Assembly: GCA_031179495.1 (NCBI GenBank)
Contig: JAPSHS010000004.1
Span: forward strand, 1 to 54,410
From: Kocuria sp.
GTDB lineage: Bacteria; Actinomycetota; Actinomycetes; Actinomycetales; Micrococcaceae
Direction of reading: 5' to 3'
Length of the DNA: 54,410 nucleotides
In this document: positions 28,729 to 37,029 of the stretch, in pieces
How positions within the stretch are numbered: position 1 is the stretch's first letter
Layout: the number at the start of each line of letters is the position of its first letter
Made by a program: the position numbers and the translations under genes
Notes under the pieces: generated by a model
Databases searched by the model: none
What the model was told of the DNA's origin: nothing
What the model saw: only the letters and a program-made list of their open reading frames with translations

Positions 28729-28902
28729 GGGAGCGTCGTCCTTTCGCGTCCGGCTGGTGGTGCCTCCGGTGCGCACCGGCCCGGTTCCGATGTCGGACCC
28801 GGGTGGTTCCATGGTTCCCGGTCGGCAGTCGCCGGGGGATCGAAGTGCGCGCCGGCCCGAGGCCCGAACGTGCCCTCAGCCTAGGCGACACGCCGAGTGT
28901 GT

Positions 28903-28918
28903 TCAAACATATGTACGA
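28903..28918 (-). promoter_or_regulatory. SOS box / core promoter of lexA
   Basis: Read on the minus strand the site is TCGTACATATGTTTGA, ten of twelve matches to TCGAAC-N4-GTTCGA. Bases 8-13 are TATGTT (28911-28906), a -10 candidate at the same offset as in the recA and LysM boxes. It gives a lexA leader of about 170 bases. The box is the weakest of the three, which would allow low basal expression of the repressor. Confidence 0.75.
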
Positions 28919-28969
28919 CCGGGTGTCGACAGTCTTCGGAGGCACGTGCTAGACATGGGTCATCGGTAT

Positions 28970-28985
28970 TCGAAAGTATGTTCGA
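28970..28985 (+). promoter_or_regulatory. SOS box / core promoter of the LysM gene
   Basis: TCGAAAGTATGTTCGA matches TCGAAC-N4-GTTCGA at 11 of 12 positions. TATGTT at bases 8-13 is a -10 candidate, as in recA. An extra TCGA follows immediately (28985-28988 region), which may extend the site. Confidence 0.85.
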
Positions 28986-29068
28986 TCGAATGCAGGCCCG
29001 GAAGGGCCGCTGGTCGGACCGGTGTTCGAGATCGCCCGCCCGCGCGGGAACGTCAAGGAGTTCATGTC

Positions 29069-29497
29069 ATGAGTGCCAGTGCCACCCTCAGCGCCGTCGT
29101 CGCGCGCCGTCCCGGCGCCGCCGGAGCCGTCAGCGGCCTCGCCCGCGCCGCCCGGCGGGCCCGCCCGTCCGCACGGACCTCCCGCTCTCCGCTGACGCTC
29201 ACCCGGCGGGGGCGGCTGGTCTTCCTGGGCCTGCCCGTGCTGGCCGGCTCGGCGGCGCTGGTGGTGCTCGCCGTGGTCTTCCTCGTCCCCTCCACGGCCA
29301 CGGCCACGAGCGAGCCCGTGGCGGGCGCCGGCACGGAGCGGACCACGGTGCACCCCGGCCAGAGCCTGTGGGACGTCGCCGTGGCCACCGACCCGGACCG
29401 CGACCCGCGGGACGTCGTGGACGAGATCGTGGAGCTCAACGACCTCGACAGCTCCCTCCTGGTGGCCGGCCAGCTCCTCGAGGTCCCCGCCGCCTGA
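29069..29497 (+). CDS. LysM-domain membrane protein, probable SOS-induced cell-division inhibitor
   Basis: 142 residues from the ATG at 29069, with AAGGAG at 29055-29060. The layout is a basic cytoplasmic N-terminus (1-49), one membrane helix (about 50-73) and an outside LysM peptidoglycan-binding domain (about 92-140: [20 protein letters not shown], later [11 protein letters not shown]). This is the arrangement and position (divergent from lexA, own SOS box) of Bacillus YneA, Corynebacterium DivS and mycobacterial Rv2719c, which delay division after DNA damage. Those proteins share little sequence, so the role is inferred from layout, location and LexA control. There is no cell-wall hydrolase motif. 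Confidence 0.85.
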   Translation: MSASATLSAVVARRPGAAGAVSGLARAARRARPSARTSRSPLTLTRRGRLVFLGLPVLAGSAALVVLAVVFLVPSTATATSEPVAGAGTERTTVHPGQSLWDVAVATDPDRDPRDVVDEIVELNDLDSSLLVAGQLLEVPAA

Positions 29498-29568
29498 GCC
29501 TCGCCCGGAGCCGCGGAACGGGACCGGGGCGAGGCCCGCGGCATCCCGGCGGGCCGGAGCGGCCGGTC

Positions 29569-29574
29569 TAAACT
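29569..29574 (+). promoter_or_regulatory. -10 element of hisC (leaderless type)
   Basis: TAAACT is 6 bases before the GTG at 29581, again with no space for a ribosome binding site. Confidence 0.6.
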
Positions 29575-29580
29575 GTCCGG

Positions 29581-30684
29581 GTGACGCAGAACCTCGACCG
29601 ACTCAACGCCCTCCCGCTCCGCGACGACCTGCGCGGCAAGGCACCCTACGGTGCCCCGCAGCTCGACGTCGCCGTGGCGCTCAACACGAACGAGAACACG
29701 CACCCGGTCCCCGAGGACGTGCACGCCGCCATCGTGCGGGAGGTCACCGAGGCGGCCCGGACCCTCAACCGGTACCCGGACCGGGAGTTCACGGCCCTGC
29801 GGGGGGAGCTCGCGGCCTACCTCGGCCACGGTCTGTCGGCGGAGAACCTCTGGGCGGCCAACGGCTCCAACGAGATCCTGCAGCAGGTCCTGCAGGCCTT
29901 CGGCGGCCCCGGACGGTCCCTGCTCACCTTCGTCCCGACCTACTCCATGTACCCGCTGCTGGCCGCGGGCACGCACACCGGCTTCGTCGCGGGGGAGCGG
30001 TCCGCGGACTTCGGGCTCTCCGCCGCGTCCGCTGCCGAGCAGGTGCGCCGGCACCGCCCCGACGTCGTCTTCCTGTGCTCGCCGAACAATCCCACCGGCA
30101 CGGCTCTGGGCGAGGACGTCGTGAGCGCCGTGTACGAGGCCGGGGAGCCCTTCCGCACGGTCGTGGTGGTGGACGAGGCCTACGCCGAGTTCTCCCACCG
30201 GGGCACGGGCACCGCGCTCGCCCTGCTGGAGGGGCGGCCCCGCCTGATCGTCTCCCGCACCATGAGCAAGGCCTTCGCGCTCGCCGGCGCCCGGCTGGGC
30301 TACTTCGCCGCGGCCCCGGAGGTGGCCGACGCGATCCGCCTCGTGCGCCTGCCCTACCACCTCTCGGCGGTGACCCAGGCCACCGCCCTGGCCGCCCTGC
30401 GCCACTCGGACGCGCTGCTGGCCGACGTCGAGGACATCAAGCGGCAGCGGGACCGGATCGTCGACGAGCTCCGCCGGCTCGGGCTCGACCCGGCGGCGTC
30501 GGACTCCAACTTCGTCTTCTTCGGCGGCATGCCCGACTCCCGGGCCATGTGGCAGGCCCTTCTGGAGGACGGGGTGCTCGTGCGCGACGTCGGGATCCCC
30601 GGCCACCTGCGCGTCACCGCGGGCACGGAGGAGGAGACCACCGCCTTCCTGGCCAGCATGGAGCGGATCGTCTCCGCCGGCTGA
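29581..30684 (+). CDS. hisC: Histidinol-phosphate aminotransferase
   Basis: 367 residues from a GTG at 29581. HisC is a fold-type I PLP enzyme making histidinol phosphate, and in actinobacteria it may also act on aromatic amino acids. Landmarks are [32 protein letters not shown] and [49 protein letters not shown] and [11 protein letters not shown] follow. The PLP lysine is in [18 protein letters not shown] (near residue 231). [12 protein letters not shown] and [15 protein letters not shown] lie near the end. It opens the his cluster hisC-hisB-hisH-hisA. Confidence 0.96.
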   Translation: MTQNLDRLNALPLRDDLRGKAPYGAPQLDVAVALNTNENTHPVPEDVHAAIVREVTEAARTLNRYPDREFTALRGELAAYLGHGLSAENLWAANGSNEILQQVLQAFGGPGRSLLTFVPTYSMYPLLAAGTHTGFVAGERSADFGLSAASAAEQVRRHRPDVVFLCSPNNPTGTALGEDVVSAVYEAGEPFRTVVVVDEAYAEFSHRGTGTALALLEGRPRLIVSRTMSKAFALAGARLGYFAAAPEVADAIRLVRLPYHLSAVTQATALAALRHSDALLADVEDIKRQRDRIVDELRRLGLDPAASDSNFVFFGGMPDSRAMWQALLEDGVLVRDVGIPGHLRVTAGTEEETTAFLASMERIVSAG

Positions 30685-30848
30685 GCCCCGGGGACGGGGG
30701 CCTCCCGCCTCCGGGACGGCGGGGCCTCCCGTCCCGGATAGCATGGAGGCAGACAACCACCGGGCCCGATGCGCCGCCCGCCCGGGGCGGCCCGGGCCAC
30801 CCGCGGCCCGCCGACGGCCGCGCCGCGCTCGCGAGGAGTTCCACCCGC

Positions 30849-31478
30849 ATGACCGACCAGAGCCCCACCGGCACCCGTGCCCCCCGCCGCGCGACCCTCG
30901 AGCGGCGCACCAGCGAGTCCTCGGTGTCCGTCGAGATCGACCTCGACGGCACGGGCGCCAACGACATCGACACCTCGGTGCCGTTCTACGACCACATGCT
31001 GACCGCCCTGTCCAAGCACTCCCTCATCGACATGCGGATCCGGGCCACGGGCGACACCCACATCGACGTCCACCACACGGTGGAGGACACGGCGATCGTC
31101 CTCGGCGACGCCCTGCGCCAGGCCCTGGGCGACAAGGCCGGCATCCGCCGTTTCGGCGAGGCCACCGTCCCCCTGGACGAGGCCCTCGCCAACGCCGTGG
31201 TGGACATCTCGGGCCGCCCCTACGCGGTGCACACGGGGGAGCCCGAGGGGCAGCAGTACCACCTGATCGGCGGGCACTTCACCGGCTCGATGGTCCAGCA
31301 CGTCCTCGAGTCCCTGGCCCACCACGCCGGGATCTGCCTGCACGTCACGCTGCTGGCCGGCCGGGACCCGCACCACATCGCCGAGGCCCAGTTCAAGGCG
31401 CTGGCGCGCGCCCTGCGCCAGGCCGTGGAGCCCGACCCCCGGGTCAGCGGCATCCCGTCGACGAAGGGCGCCCTGTGA
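30849..31478 (+). CDS. hisB: Imidazoleglycerol-phosphate dehydratase
   Basis: 209 residues. It dehydrates imidazoleglycerol phosphate, the sixth step of histidine synthesis, using bound manganese. It is monofunctional (no histidinol-phosphatase domain). Metal-binding His clusters are visible in [42 protein letters not shown] and [20 protein letters not shown], and [10 protein letters not shown] is the standard C-terminus. The ATG at 30849 has GAGGAGTT about 13 bases upstream. A 164-base gap from hisC contains a hairpin (30711-30717 with 30731-30737) and a -10-like TAGCAT at 30739-30744, so it may have its own promoter. hisH starts 18 bases after the stop. Confidence 0.97.
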   Translation: MTDQSPTGTRAPRRATLERRTSESSVSVEIDLDGTGANDIDTSVPFYDHMLTALSKHSLIDMRIRATGDTHIDVHHTVEDTAIVLGDALRQALGDKAGIRRFGEATVPLDEALANAVVDISGRPYAVHTGEPEGQQYHLIGGHFTGSMVQHVLESLAHHAGICLHVTLLAGRDPHHIAEAQFKALARALRQAVEPDPRVSGIPSTKGAL

Positions 31479-31495
31479 GCACGGAAGGACACCTG

Positions 31496-32260
31496 ATGGC
31501 AGACGACAGCTCCCGGCCGGAGGAGGCCTCCCGGCCCACCGTGGCGGTCCTGGACTACGGGGCGGGCAACGTCCGCTCGGCGGTGCGCGCCCTCGAGGCC
31601 GCCGGCGCCGACGTGGTGCTCAGCGCCGACCCCGGGACCGTCCTGGACGCCGACGGGCTCGTGGTCCCCGGCGTCGGCGCGTTCGCCGCGGTCATGGACG
31701 GGCTGCGCTCCGTCGACGGCCTGCGGCTGATCGGCCGCCGCCTCGCCGGGGGCCGTCCCGTGCTGGGCATCTGCGTGGGCCTGCAGGTCCTCTTCGAGTC
31801 CGGGGTCGAGCACGGGCAGGAGACCGAGGGCATGGGCGAGTGGCCCGGCGTCGTCGAGCGGCTCAGGGCCGACGTGGTGCCGCACATGGGCTGGAACACG
31901 GTCGAGCCGCCCGAGGGCACGGTGCTGTTCCGCGGCATCGAGGACGAGCGGTTCTACTTCGTGCACTCCTACGGGGTGCAGGAGTGGGACTTCCCGCAGA
32001 GCATCCAGAGGATGAAGCCGCCGCAGGTCACCTGGTCCGACCACGGCGGGCGGTTCATCGCCGCCGTCGAGAACGGGGCCCTGTGCGCCACCCAGTTCCA
32101 CCCCGAGAAGTCCTCCGAGGCCGGCATCCGGCTGCTGCGCAACTGGTTGGGCACCCTCCCGCGCACCGGCCGGCTGGACCACCTCAAGGCCGGCGACCCC
32201 CTCGGCGGGGACGCCCTGGCCGGGCGGCCGACCCTCCAGCAGGAGGACGGCGCCGCGTGA
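31496..32260 (+). CDS. hisH: Imidazole glycerol phosphate synthase glutaminase subunit
   Basis: 254 residues from the ATG at 31496, chosen for GGAAGGA at 31483-31489. A GTG at 31475 overlapping the hisB stop is also in frame. HisH releases ammonia from glutamine for HisF. Class I amidotransferase features are [32 protein letters not shown], the nucleophile in [13 protein letters not shown], and the His-Glu pair in [19 protein letters not shown] and FYFVHSYGV are typical of HisH. A polar tail of about 35 residues extends beyond the usual end. hisF is not in the window. Confidence 0.96.
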   Translation: MADDSSRPEEASRPTVAVLDYGAGNVRSAVRALEAAGADVVLSADPGTVLDADGLVVPGVGAFAAVMDGLRSVDGLRLIGRRLAGGRPVLGICVGLQVLFESGVEHGQETEGMGEWPGVVERLRADVVPHMGWNTVEPPEGTVLFRGIEDERFYFVHSYGVQEWDFPQSIQRMKPPQVTWSDHGGRFIAAVENGALCATQFHPEKSSEAGIRLLRNWLGTLPRTGRLDHLKAGDPLGGDALAGRPTLQQEDGAA

Positions 32261-32418
32261 GCACGGCGGTCCTCGTCATGGCCCTCGGCGCGTTCCTCGT
32301 CGGCGGGGCCATCTCCTTCCACCAGCAGAGGAAGCCGACCTGGGCGGTGGCGCTGATGGCGCTGCTCGCCGCCGGGCTCATCGGCTTCGGCTGGTACGCC
32401 TGGTTCCAGGGCCGCTGA
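32257..32418 (+). CDS. Small two-helix membrane protein in the his cluster
   Basis: 53 residues from a GTG at 32257 that overlaps the hisH stop by four bases (GTGA), with AGGAGG at 32241-32246. Two hydrophobic segments (about 3-19 and 29-48) are joined by the polar loop [10 protein letters not shown], and the C-terminus is QGR. The strong ribosome binding site and coupled start argue that it is real. Its function is unknown and nothing in it suggests a histidine-related enzyme. Confidence 0.75.
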   Translation: MSTAVLVMALGAFLVGGAISFHQQRKPTWAVALMALLAAGLIGFGWYAWFQGR

Positions 32419-32498
32419 GCCCGCCCGTTCCCGCCGCCCGACCCCGAGCGGTTCCACCAGCCCGAGCACTCCCGGAAGCCCGAGAAGAGAGAGATCCC

Positions 32499-33251
32499 AT
32501 GCCCCTGAGCGAGACCCCCCGCCTCCAGCTGCTGCCCGCCGTCGACGTCGCGGACGGCCAGGCCGTGCGCCTGGTGCAGGGCGAGGCCGGTTCCGAGACC
32601 GGTTACGGCGACCCGCTGGAGGCCGCGCTCGCGTGGCAGGAGGCGGGGGCCGAGTGGATCCACCTCGTCGACCTCGACGCCGCCTTCGGCCGCGGCGACA
32701 ACATCGACGTGCTGCGCCGCGTCGCCGCCGAGCTCGAGCTGAAGGTCGAGATGTCCGGCGGCATCCGCGACGACGCCTCCCTGGAGCGGGCGCTGTCCCT
32801 GGACCCCGCGCGGATCAACCTCGGGACCGCGGCCCTCGAGAACCCCGGGTGGACCCGGAAGGTCATCGCCGAGCACGGCGAGGTCATCGCGGTGGGTCTC
32901 GACGTGCGCGGCACCACCCTCGCCGCCCGCGGCTGGACCGAGGAGGGCGGGGACCTCTGGGAGGTCCTGGACCGGCTCGAGGAGCACGGCTGCGCCCGCT
33001 ACGTGGTCACCGACGTCACCAAGGACGGCACGCTGAAGGGCCCGAACCTCGAGCTGCTCCGGGAGGTCGCCACCCGCACCGACAAGCCCGTGGTCGCCTC
33101 CGGCGGCATCTCCTCCCTCGACGACCTCGCGGCCCTGCGGACCCTGGTGCCCTCGGGCGTCGAGGGCGCCATCGTGGGCAAGGCCCTCTACGCGGGCCGG
33201 TTCACGCTCGAGGAGGCCCTCGACGTGGCGGGCCGTCCGGCGGCGATGTGA
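32499..33251 (+). CDS. hisA: Phosphoribosyl isomerase A (HisA / PriA type)
   Basis: 250 residues, a TIM barrel that isomerises ProFAR to PRFAR. In most actinobacteria the same protein also does the TrpF step of tryptophan synthesis (PriA). Landmarks are [19 protein letters not shown] with the first catalytic aspartate and [33 protein letters not shown] and [12 protein letters not shown] follow, then [20 protein letters not shown] with the second aspartate, and [16 protein letters not shown]. The [11 protein letters not shown] loop fits PriA. The ATG at 32499 has GAGAGAGA about 8 bases upstream. Confidence 0.95.
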   Translation: MPLSETPRLQLLPAVDVADGQAVRLVQGEAGSETGYGDPLEAALAWQEAGAEWIHLVDLDAAFGRGDNIDVLRRVAAELELKVEMSGGIRDDASLERALSLDPARINLGTAALENPGWTRKVIAEHGEVIAVGLDVRGTTLAARGWTEEGGDLWEVLDRLEEHGCARYVVTDVTKDGTLKGPNLELLREVATRTDKPVVASGGISSLDDLAALRTLVPSGVEGAIVGKALYAGRFTLEEALDVAGRPAAM

Positions 33252-34102
33252 CCGGGCGCCGGCTCCCCGGCCACATCGCGGCCCAGCTCGCGAGCGCCGG
33301 CGGCACGGAGGACACCGGCGGCCAGGCCTGGGCCGGGCGCAACCTGGGGGAGGGCACCAGCCACACCCACCGGTTCCCCGACGACGACGGCGCCGCCGCC
33401 ACGGTGGTGCTCGAGGCGCTCGCGGGCCTGCGGGCCGGCACCGGGGACGAGGCGCAGGTGGTCGCGGCCCTCGCGGGCGCACGGGTCTTCGTGCCGGTCG
33501 TGGCCGAGGTCTCCGCCTCGACCGTCACCGCGTCCGGGCACGTGGCCGACAAGGAGGCCGACATGGCCCTCGTGTCGCTGCGCGCGGCCGACGGCCGCCA
33601 GGTGCTCCCGGTCTTCACGTCCACGGCCGCGCTCACGGCCTGGCACCCTCAGGCCCGTCCCGTGGCCACGGACGTCCGGCGGGCAGCGGTGGCCGCGGTC
33701 AAGGACGGCACCCAGCTGCTCGTGCTGGACCCGGGCGCGGCGCTGCCCTTCGTGGTGCGCCGGCCGGCGCTCTGGGCGCTGGCCCAGGGCCGGGGATGGA
33801 CCCCCTCCTACCGCAGCGCGGCGGTCGAGGAGGCCGTCCGCCGCTGCGCCGCGGGGCTGCCCGGGGTGGTGTCCGCGGGCGTGGCTCCCGGCGACGGCGT
33901 GGCGGCCCGCGCCGCGGACGGCACGGTGGTCGACGGCGGGGGAGCCGGACCCGAGCTCGCGGTCGTCCTGGCGCTGCGCGCCGGCCTCGACCGGGCGGGC
34001 CTGGACGACGTGCTCGCCCGCTTCCAGGCCCGACTGAGCATCGAGCCCGCCCTGGCCGAGGACGTCGACTCCATGCAGCTGCGGCTCACGACCGCGGGCT
34101 GA
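33248..34102 (+). CDS. SseB-family protein
   Basis: 284 residues from a GTG at 33248, overlapping the hisA stop (GTGA). Residues about 55-170 fit the SseB/DUF domain found as a short protein next to hisA and infC in actinobacteria: a strand-rich region with [10 protein letters not shown], then [30 protein letters not shown], then [30 protein letters not shown] second half (about 175-284) is Ala-rich with helices. No catalytic residues are recognisable and the cellular role is unknown. It ends just before the convergent DUF1844 gene. Confidence 0.82.
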   Translation: MTGRRLPGHIAAQLASAGGTEDTGGQAWAGRNLGEGTSHTHRFPDDDGAAATVVLEALAGLRAGTGDEAQVVAALAGARVFVPVVAEVSASTVTASGHVADKEADMALVSLRAADGRQVLPVFTSTAALTAWHPQARPVATDVRRAAVAAVKDGTQLLVLDPGAALPFVVRRPALWALAQGRGWTPSYRSAAVEEAVRRCAAGLPGVVSAGVAPGDGVAARAADGTVVDGGGAGPELAVVLALRAGLDRAGLDDVLARFQARLSIEPALAEDVDSMQLRLTTAG

Positions 34103-34150
34103 CCCGGTGGCCCGGATCAGCCCGCGCTGACGTGCTGGTTCGGCTGGGGG

Positions 34151-34561
34151 TCAGCTCACCGGGCCGGTGAACTTCTCGCCGGGGCCCTGCCCGGGGGCGT
34201 CCGGGTAGAGCGACGCCTCGCGGAAGGCCAGCTGCAGCGTGCGCAGGCCGTCGCGCAGCGGGGCGGCGTGCTGGGAGCCGATCTCCGGGGCGGCGGCCGT
34301 CACGAACCCGGCCAGCGCGGTGATGAGCTTGCGGGCCTCGTCCAGGTCCTTGAGCTCGTCCGCGTCCTCGCCGGCGGCCAGGCCGCACTTCACGGCGGCC
34401 GCGCTCATGAGGTGGACGGCCGCGGTGGTGATGACCTCGATGGCCGGGACCTCCGCGATGTCGCGCATCTGCTCGTCGACGGCCTGGACCGTCTCCTGCG
34501 GGATCTCCTGGCCGGGCCGGGCGGCGTCGTCGTCGAAGCGGAAGGTGTTCTCGGAAGTCAT
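34151..34561 (-). CDS. DUF1844 family protein
   Basis: 136 residues from the ATG at 34561 (MTSENTFRFDDD). The core is the helical DUF1844 domain: VPAIEVITTAAVHLMSAAAVKCGLA, then KDLDEARKLITALAGFVTAAAPEIG and LRDGLRTLQLAFREASLYPD. In actinobacteria this small protein is typically next to infC, as here, but its biochemical role is not known. It is divergent from the DUF503 gene 84 bases away. Confidence 0.88.
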   Translation of the reverse strand: MTSENTFRFDDDAARPGQEIPQETVQAVDEQMRDIAEVPAIEVITTAAVHLMSAAAVKCGLAAGEDADELKDLDEARKLITALAGFVTAAAPEIGSQHAAPLRDGLRTLQLAFREASLYPDAPGQGPGEKFTGPVS

Positions 34562-34644
34562 GGTGCAACTCTGCCACACCGCCGTGCGCCGTCCGGCCTA
34601 TCCTGCAGGGGAGGGGCACCGGACGGAGAGGGAGCGGGACCGCT

Positions 34645-34941
34645 GTGTGGATCGGGTGGATCGAGTTCGACGTGCTGCTGGGGGACGTGCACTCCCTGAA
34701 GGGCAAGCGCTCCGTGGTGCGGCCGCTCGTGGCCGAGCTGCGCCGCCGGTTCCCGGTGAGCGCCGCGGAGGTCGGGCACCTCGACCTGCACCGCCGGGCC
34801 CTGGTGGGGGCCGGCACGGTCGCCGGGGACGCCGCCCACCTCGTCGAGGTCCTCGACGAGCTCGAGCGCTTCGTCGCGGCCCGCCCGGAGACCGAGCTCC
34901 TCTCGGCCCGCCGCGGCCTGCACACGACCGAGGACGAGTGA
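34645..34941 (+). CDS. DUF503 (YlxP-like) protein
   Basis: 98 residues from a GTG at 34645, with GGGAGCGGGA just upstream. The sequence is a complete DUF503 protein: [44 protein letters not shown], then [31 protein letters not shown]. In Bacillus the homologue YlxP is encoded in the nusA-infB operon, and in many actinobacteria the gene is near infB or infC. A ribosome-related role is suspected but not proved. Confidence 0.9.
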   Translation: MWIGWIEFDVLLGDVHSLKGKRSVVRPLVAELRRRFPVSAAEVGHLDLHRRALVGAGTVAGDAAHLVEVLDELERFVAARPETELLSARRGLHTTEDE

Positions 34942-34977
34942 CGGGCGCGCCGGTTCCCCAACGCGCGCTCCATGGGC

Positions 34978-34983
34978 TAGAGT
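34978..34983 (+). promoter_or_regulatory. -10 candidate of the infC operon
   Basis: TAGAGT, the same hexamer as before dapB and argC. Predicted transcription start is about 34990, giving an infC leader of about 255 bases. Confidence 0.55.
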
Positions 34984-34991
34984 GGTGGGCA

Positions 34992-35132
34992 GTGTGCAAG
35001 TGGAGGAGACTCCCACCCGCGCCGACCACGGTCGCCGGGTTCGCGACGACATCGTCCGCACGACGGCCCGGCGGGGATCTTCGCGCCGGTTCCGTCACGC
35101 AGTGCGCCGCCCGGGGGGCGGCGCGCCGATGA
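34992..35132 (+). CDS. Possible 46-residue leader peptide of infC
   Basis: GTG at 34992 lies 8 bases after the -10 hexamer, so it could be read from a leaderless transcript. The frame encodes 46 residues (starting [11 protein letters not shown], ending ARGAARR) and its TGA occupies 35130-35132, immediately before the terminator-like stem at 35132-35161. A ribosome stopping there would disrupt both hairpins. The peptide has no recognisable domain and its composition is that of GC-rich non-coding sequence, so the case rests on geometry alone. Confidence 0.3.
   Translation: MCKWRRLPPAPTTVAGFATTSSARRPGGDLRAGSVTQCAARGAARR
35104..35124 (+). promoter_or_regulatory. First hairpin of the infC leader
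   Basis: A perfect 9-bp stem (35104-35112 with 35116-35124) with a GGG loop. Seven bases separate it from the terminator-like hairpin. Confidence 0.55.
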
Positions 35133-35161
35133 GCCTCCGCTTGCCGACCGCAGCGGGGGCT
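35132..35161 (+). terminator. Terminator-like hairpin (attenuator) in the infC leader
   Basis: A 10-bp stem (35132-35141 with 35152-35161, one G-T pair) and a 10-base loop, followed by CTTTGTCGTT, the most T-rich tail of any hairpin in this window. It lies 84 bases before the infC start, so it should reduce read-through into infC. Confidence 0.6.
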
Positions 35162-35245
35162 CTTTGTCGTTGCGGACCGGACCGAACCGAACCATGAGGT
35201 CCCCGGAAACCTCCGGGCGATCACGCAGAACATCAGGAGCACGGC

Positions 35246-36181
35246 ATTAGCGATCCACGTATCAATGACAGAATCCGAGTCCCCGAAGTCCGTCTCGTCG
35301 GACCCGCAGGCGAGCAGGTCGGCATCGTCCGCGTCGAGGACGCACTGAGGCTGGCCCGCGAATCGGATCTCGATCTGGTCGAGGTGGCGCCCAACGCCAA
35401 GCCGCCGGTGGCCAAGCTCATGGACTTCGGCAAGTACAAGTACGAGGCCGCGGTCAAGGCCCGGGAGTCGCGCAAGAACCAGACGAACACGGTCCTCAAG
35501 GAGGTCCGGTTCCGGCTCAAGATCGACACCCACGACTACGAGACCAAGGTCGGCCACGCCAAGCGCTTCCTCGGCTCCGGCGACAAGGTCAAGGCCATGA
35601 TCCAGTTCCGCGGCCGTGAGCAGCAGCGCCCCGAGATGGGCGTGCGCCTGCTCGAGCGCTTCGCGAACGACGTCGCCGAGGTCGGCGTGGTCGAGTCGAG
35701 CCCCCGGGTCGACGGGCGCAACATGGTCATGGTCGTCGGGCCGCTGAAGAACAAGGCCGAGGCCAAGGCCGAGGCGCGCCGCCAGAAGCAGCGCGAGGAG
35801 GCCCGCGCCGAGAACGACCGCAAGGCCAAGGACAAGGTCGACACCTCCTCCGCCGAGCCCGTGACCCAGTCGATCGGGGACGCGTTCCCGGCCGAGCTGC
35901 GCGAGCAGGTCGCACGGACCGAGGAGCCGGCGCAGCAGACGGCGCCGGAGCCCCAGGCCCCGGAGCCGGCCCCCGAGGCCCCGGAGCCCGTGGTGCAGGA
36001 GGCGGCCCCCGAGCCCCAGGCCCCGGAGACGGCGCCCGAGGTCCCGGAGCCGGCCGCGGCCCCCGAGGCCGTGGTCCCGGAGCCGGCACCGGCCCCCGAG
36101 GCCCCGGTCGCGCCGCGGCCGTCGCCCCAGGCGCCCCGGCCGGGGCCCAAGCCGGGCGCCCGGCCCGGTCCCCGGGCCTGA
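35246..36181 (+). CDS. infC: Translation initiation factor IF-3, ATT start
   Basis: 311 residues from an ATT at 35246, six bases after AGGAGC. Only this start restores the complete N-domain ([46 protein letters not shown]). ATG or GTG starts downstream would truncate it. Rare ATT/ATC starts are a known autoregulation device, since IF-3 rejects non-standard initiation codons. The C-domain ([64 protein letters not shown]) ends near residue 172. After that comes a charged helix and a Pro-Glu-Ala-rich tail to residue 311, making the protein about 130 residues longer than E. coli IF-3. Confidence 0.95.
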   Translation: MSDPRINDRIRVPEVRLVGPAGEQVGIVRVEDALRLARESDLDLVEVAPNAKPPVAKLMDFGKYKYEAAVKARESRKNQTNTVLKEVRFRLKIDTHDYETKVGHAKRFLGSGDKVKAMIQFRGREQQRPEMGVRLLERFANDVAEVGVVESSPRVDGRNMVMVVGPLKNKAEAKAEARRQKQREEARAENDRKAKDKVDTSSAEPVTQSIGDAFPAELREQVARTEEPAQQTAPEPQAPEPAPEAPEPVVQEAAPEPQAPETAPEVPEPAAAPEAVVPEPAPAPEAPVAPRPSPQAPRPGPKPGARPGPRA

Positions 36182-36228
36182 GCGGCAGAAGACCTTCCGC
36201 GCGAGCGGAGCAGAACTGACAACGCCCG

Positions 36229-36256
36229 CGGGCGCAGCCGGTCCCGGCTGCGCCCG
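36229..36256 (+). promoter_or_regulatory. Hairpin between infC and rpmI
   Basis: A 12-bp perfect GC stem (36229-36240 with 36245-36256) and 4-base loop, 80 bases before the rpmI ATG. It could limit read-through, be a processing site, or be an L20 regulatory site, as in other bacteria's infC-rpmI-rplT operons. Confidence 0.5.
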
Positions 36257-36336
36257 GGGGCACCGTTGAGGTGCGACGGACGTCGTCGTGCCCTCCGGTG
36301 GCCACCACCGGAAGAATCGTAAGGAGAGCGGCCCAC

Positions 36337-36531
36337 ATGCCGAAGATGAAGACCCACAGCGGGGCGAAGAAGCGCTTCAAGCTCACCGGCAGCGGCAAGG
36401 TGAAGCGCCAGCAGGCCAACCGCCGCCACTACCTGGAGCACAAGTCCTCCCGGCTGACCCGTCGCCTGGCCTCCGACCAGATCGTGGCCCCCGGCGACGC
36501 CAAGGTCATCAAGAAGATGCTGGGCAAGTAG
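36337..36531 (+). CDS. rpmI: 50S ribosomal protein L35
   Basis: 64 residues from the ATG at 36337, with AAGGAGAG at about 36321-36328. L35 is a small basic protein of the large subunit. The sequence is typical throughout: [38 protein letters not shown], then [26 protein letters not shown]. An in-frame GTG upstream (36271) can be ignored. It lies in the classic infC-rpmI-rplT order. Confidence 0.98.
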   Translation: MPKMKTHSGAKKRFKLTGSGKVKRQQANRRHYLEHKSSRLTRRLASDQIVAPGDAKVIKKMLGK

Positions 36532-36584
36532 TCCCCACCGCATCCTCCGGGGAGCCCGTCTCCCCGCCCCGCACAGTTTTGACC

Positions 36585-36604
36585 TCCCGGCCGGACGGCC
36601 GGGA
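36585..36604 (+). promoter_or_regulatory. Hairpin between rpmI and rplT
   Basis: An 8-bp perfect stem (36585-36592 with 36597-36604) and GGAC loop, 21 bases before the rplT GTG and next to its GAAGGAG. It may influence translation or processing. Confidence 0.4.
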
Positions 36605-36625
36605 CCGAAGTGAAGGAGTACACAC

Positions 36626-37015
36626 GTGGCACGTGTGAAGCGGGCGGTCAACGCCCACAAGAAGCGCCGGGTCATCCTCGAGCAGGCCTCCGGCTACCGC
36701 GGCCAGCGCTCGCGCCTCTACCGGAAGGCGAAGGAGCAGGTCACCCACTCGTTCGTCTACAGCTACAACGACCGCCGCAAGCGCAAGGGCGACTTCCGCC
36801 GGCTGTGGATCCAGCGCATCAACGCCGCGGCCCGCGCCAACGGCCTGACCTACAACCGCTTCATCCAGGGCCTCAAGGCCGCCGAGGTGGAGGTCGACCG
36901 CCGCATGCTCGCCGAGCTGGCCGTCAACGACGCGCAGGCGTTCGCCGGCCTGGTCGAGATCGCGAAGAACGCCCTGCCGGAGGACACCTCCGCGCCGCGC
37001 GAAGCCGCCGCCTGA
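36626..37015 (+). CDS. rplT: 50S ribosomal protein L20
   Basis: 129 residues from a GTG at 36626, with GAAGGAG at about 36611-36617. L20 is needed for early 50S assembly and in several bacteria represses its own operon. The sequence is complete: [43 protein letters not shown], then [72 protein letters not shown] short acidic/Ala tail is added. Confidence 0.98.
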   Translation: MARVKRAVNAHKKRRVILEQASGYRGQRSRLYRKAKEQVTHSFVYSYNDRRKRKGDFRRLWIQRINAAARANGLTYNRFIQGLKAAEVEVDRRMLAELAVNDAQAFAGLVEIAKNALPEDTSAPREAAA

Positions 37016-37029
37016 GCCCAGTCGGAGCA

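Larger units (their letters stand above)
28729..29068. other. Divergent lexA / LysM-gene control region (340 bases)
   Basis: There is no gene here that I can support. It holds the two SOS boxes about 51 bases apart (28903-28918 and 28970-28985), placed back to back to drive the divergent genes. The rest is the long lexA leader and an 80-base leader for the LysM gene. The AT content is locally raised around 28900-28990 only. Confidence 0.8.
34942..35245 (+). other. infC leader region (304 bases)
   Basis: Contains a -10 candidate TAGAGT at 34978-34983, a possible 46-codon leader reading frame (34992-35132), two hairpins (35104-35124, 35132-35161), and the infC ribosome binding site AGGAGC at 35235-35240. 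A second frame (GTG 34994 to TGA 35197) is also open across both hairpins. Confidence 0.7.

Noticed and set aside
34994-35197. Second open frame (GTG 34994 to TGA 35197) through the infC leader hairpins
   Set aside because: It is possible but less well placed than the 34992-35132 frame: it runs past the terminator and its end shows no relation to a structure.
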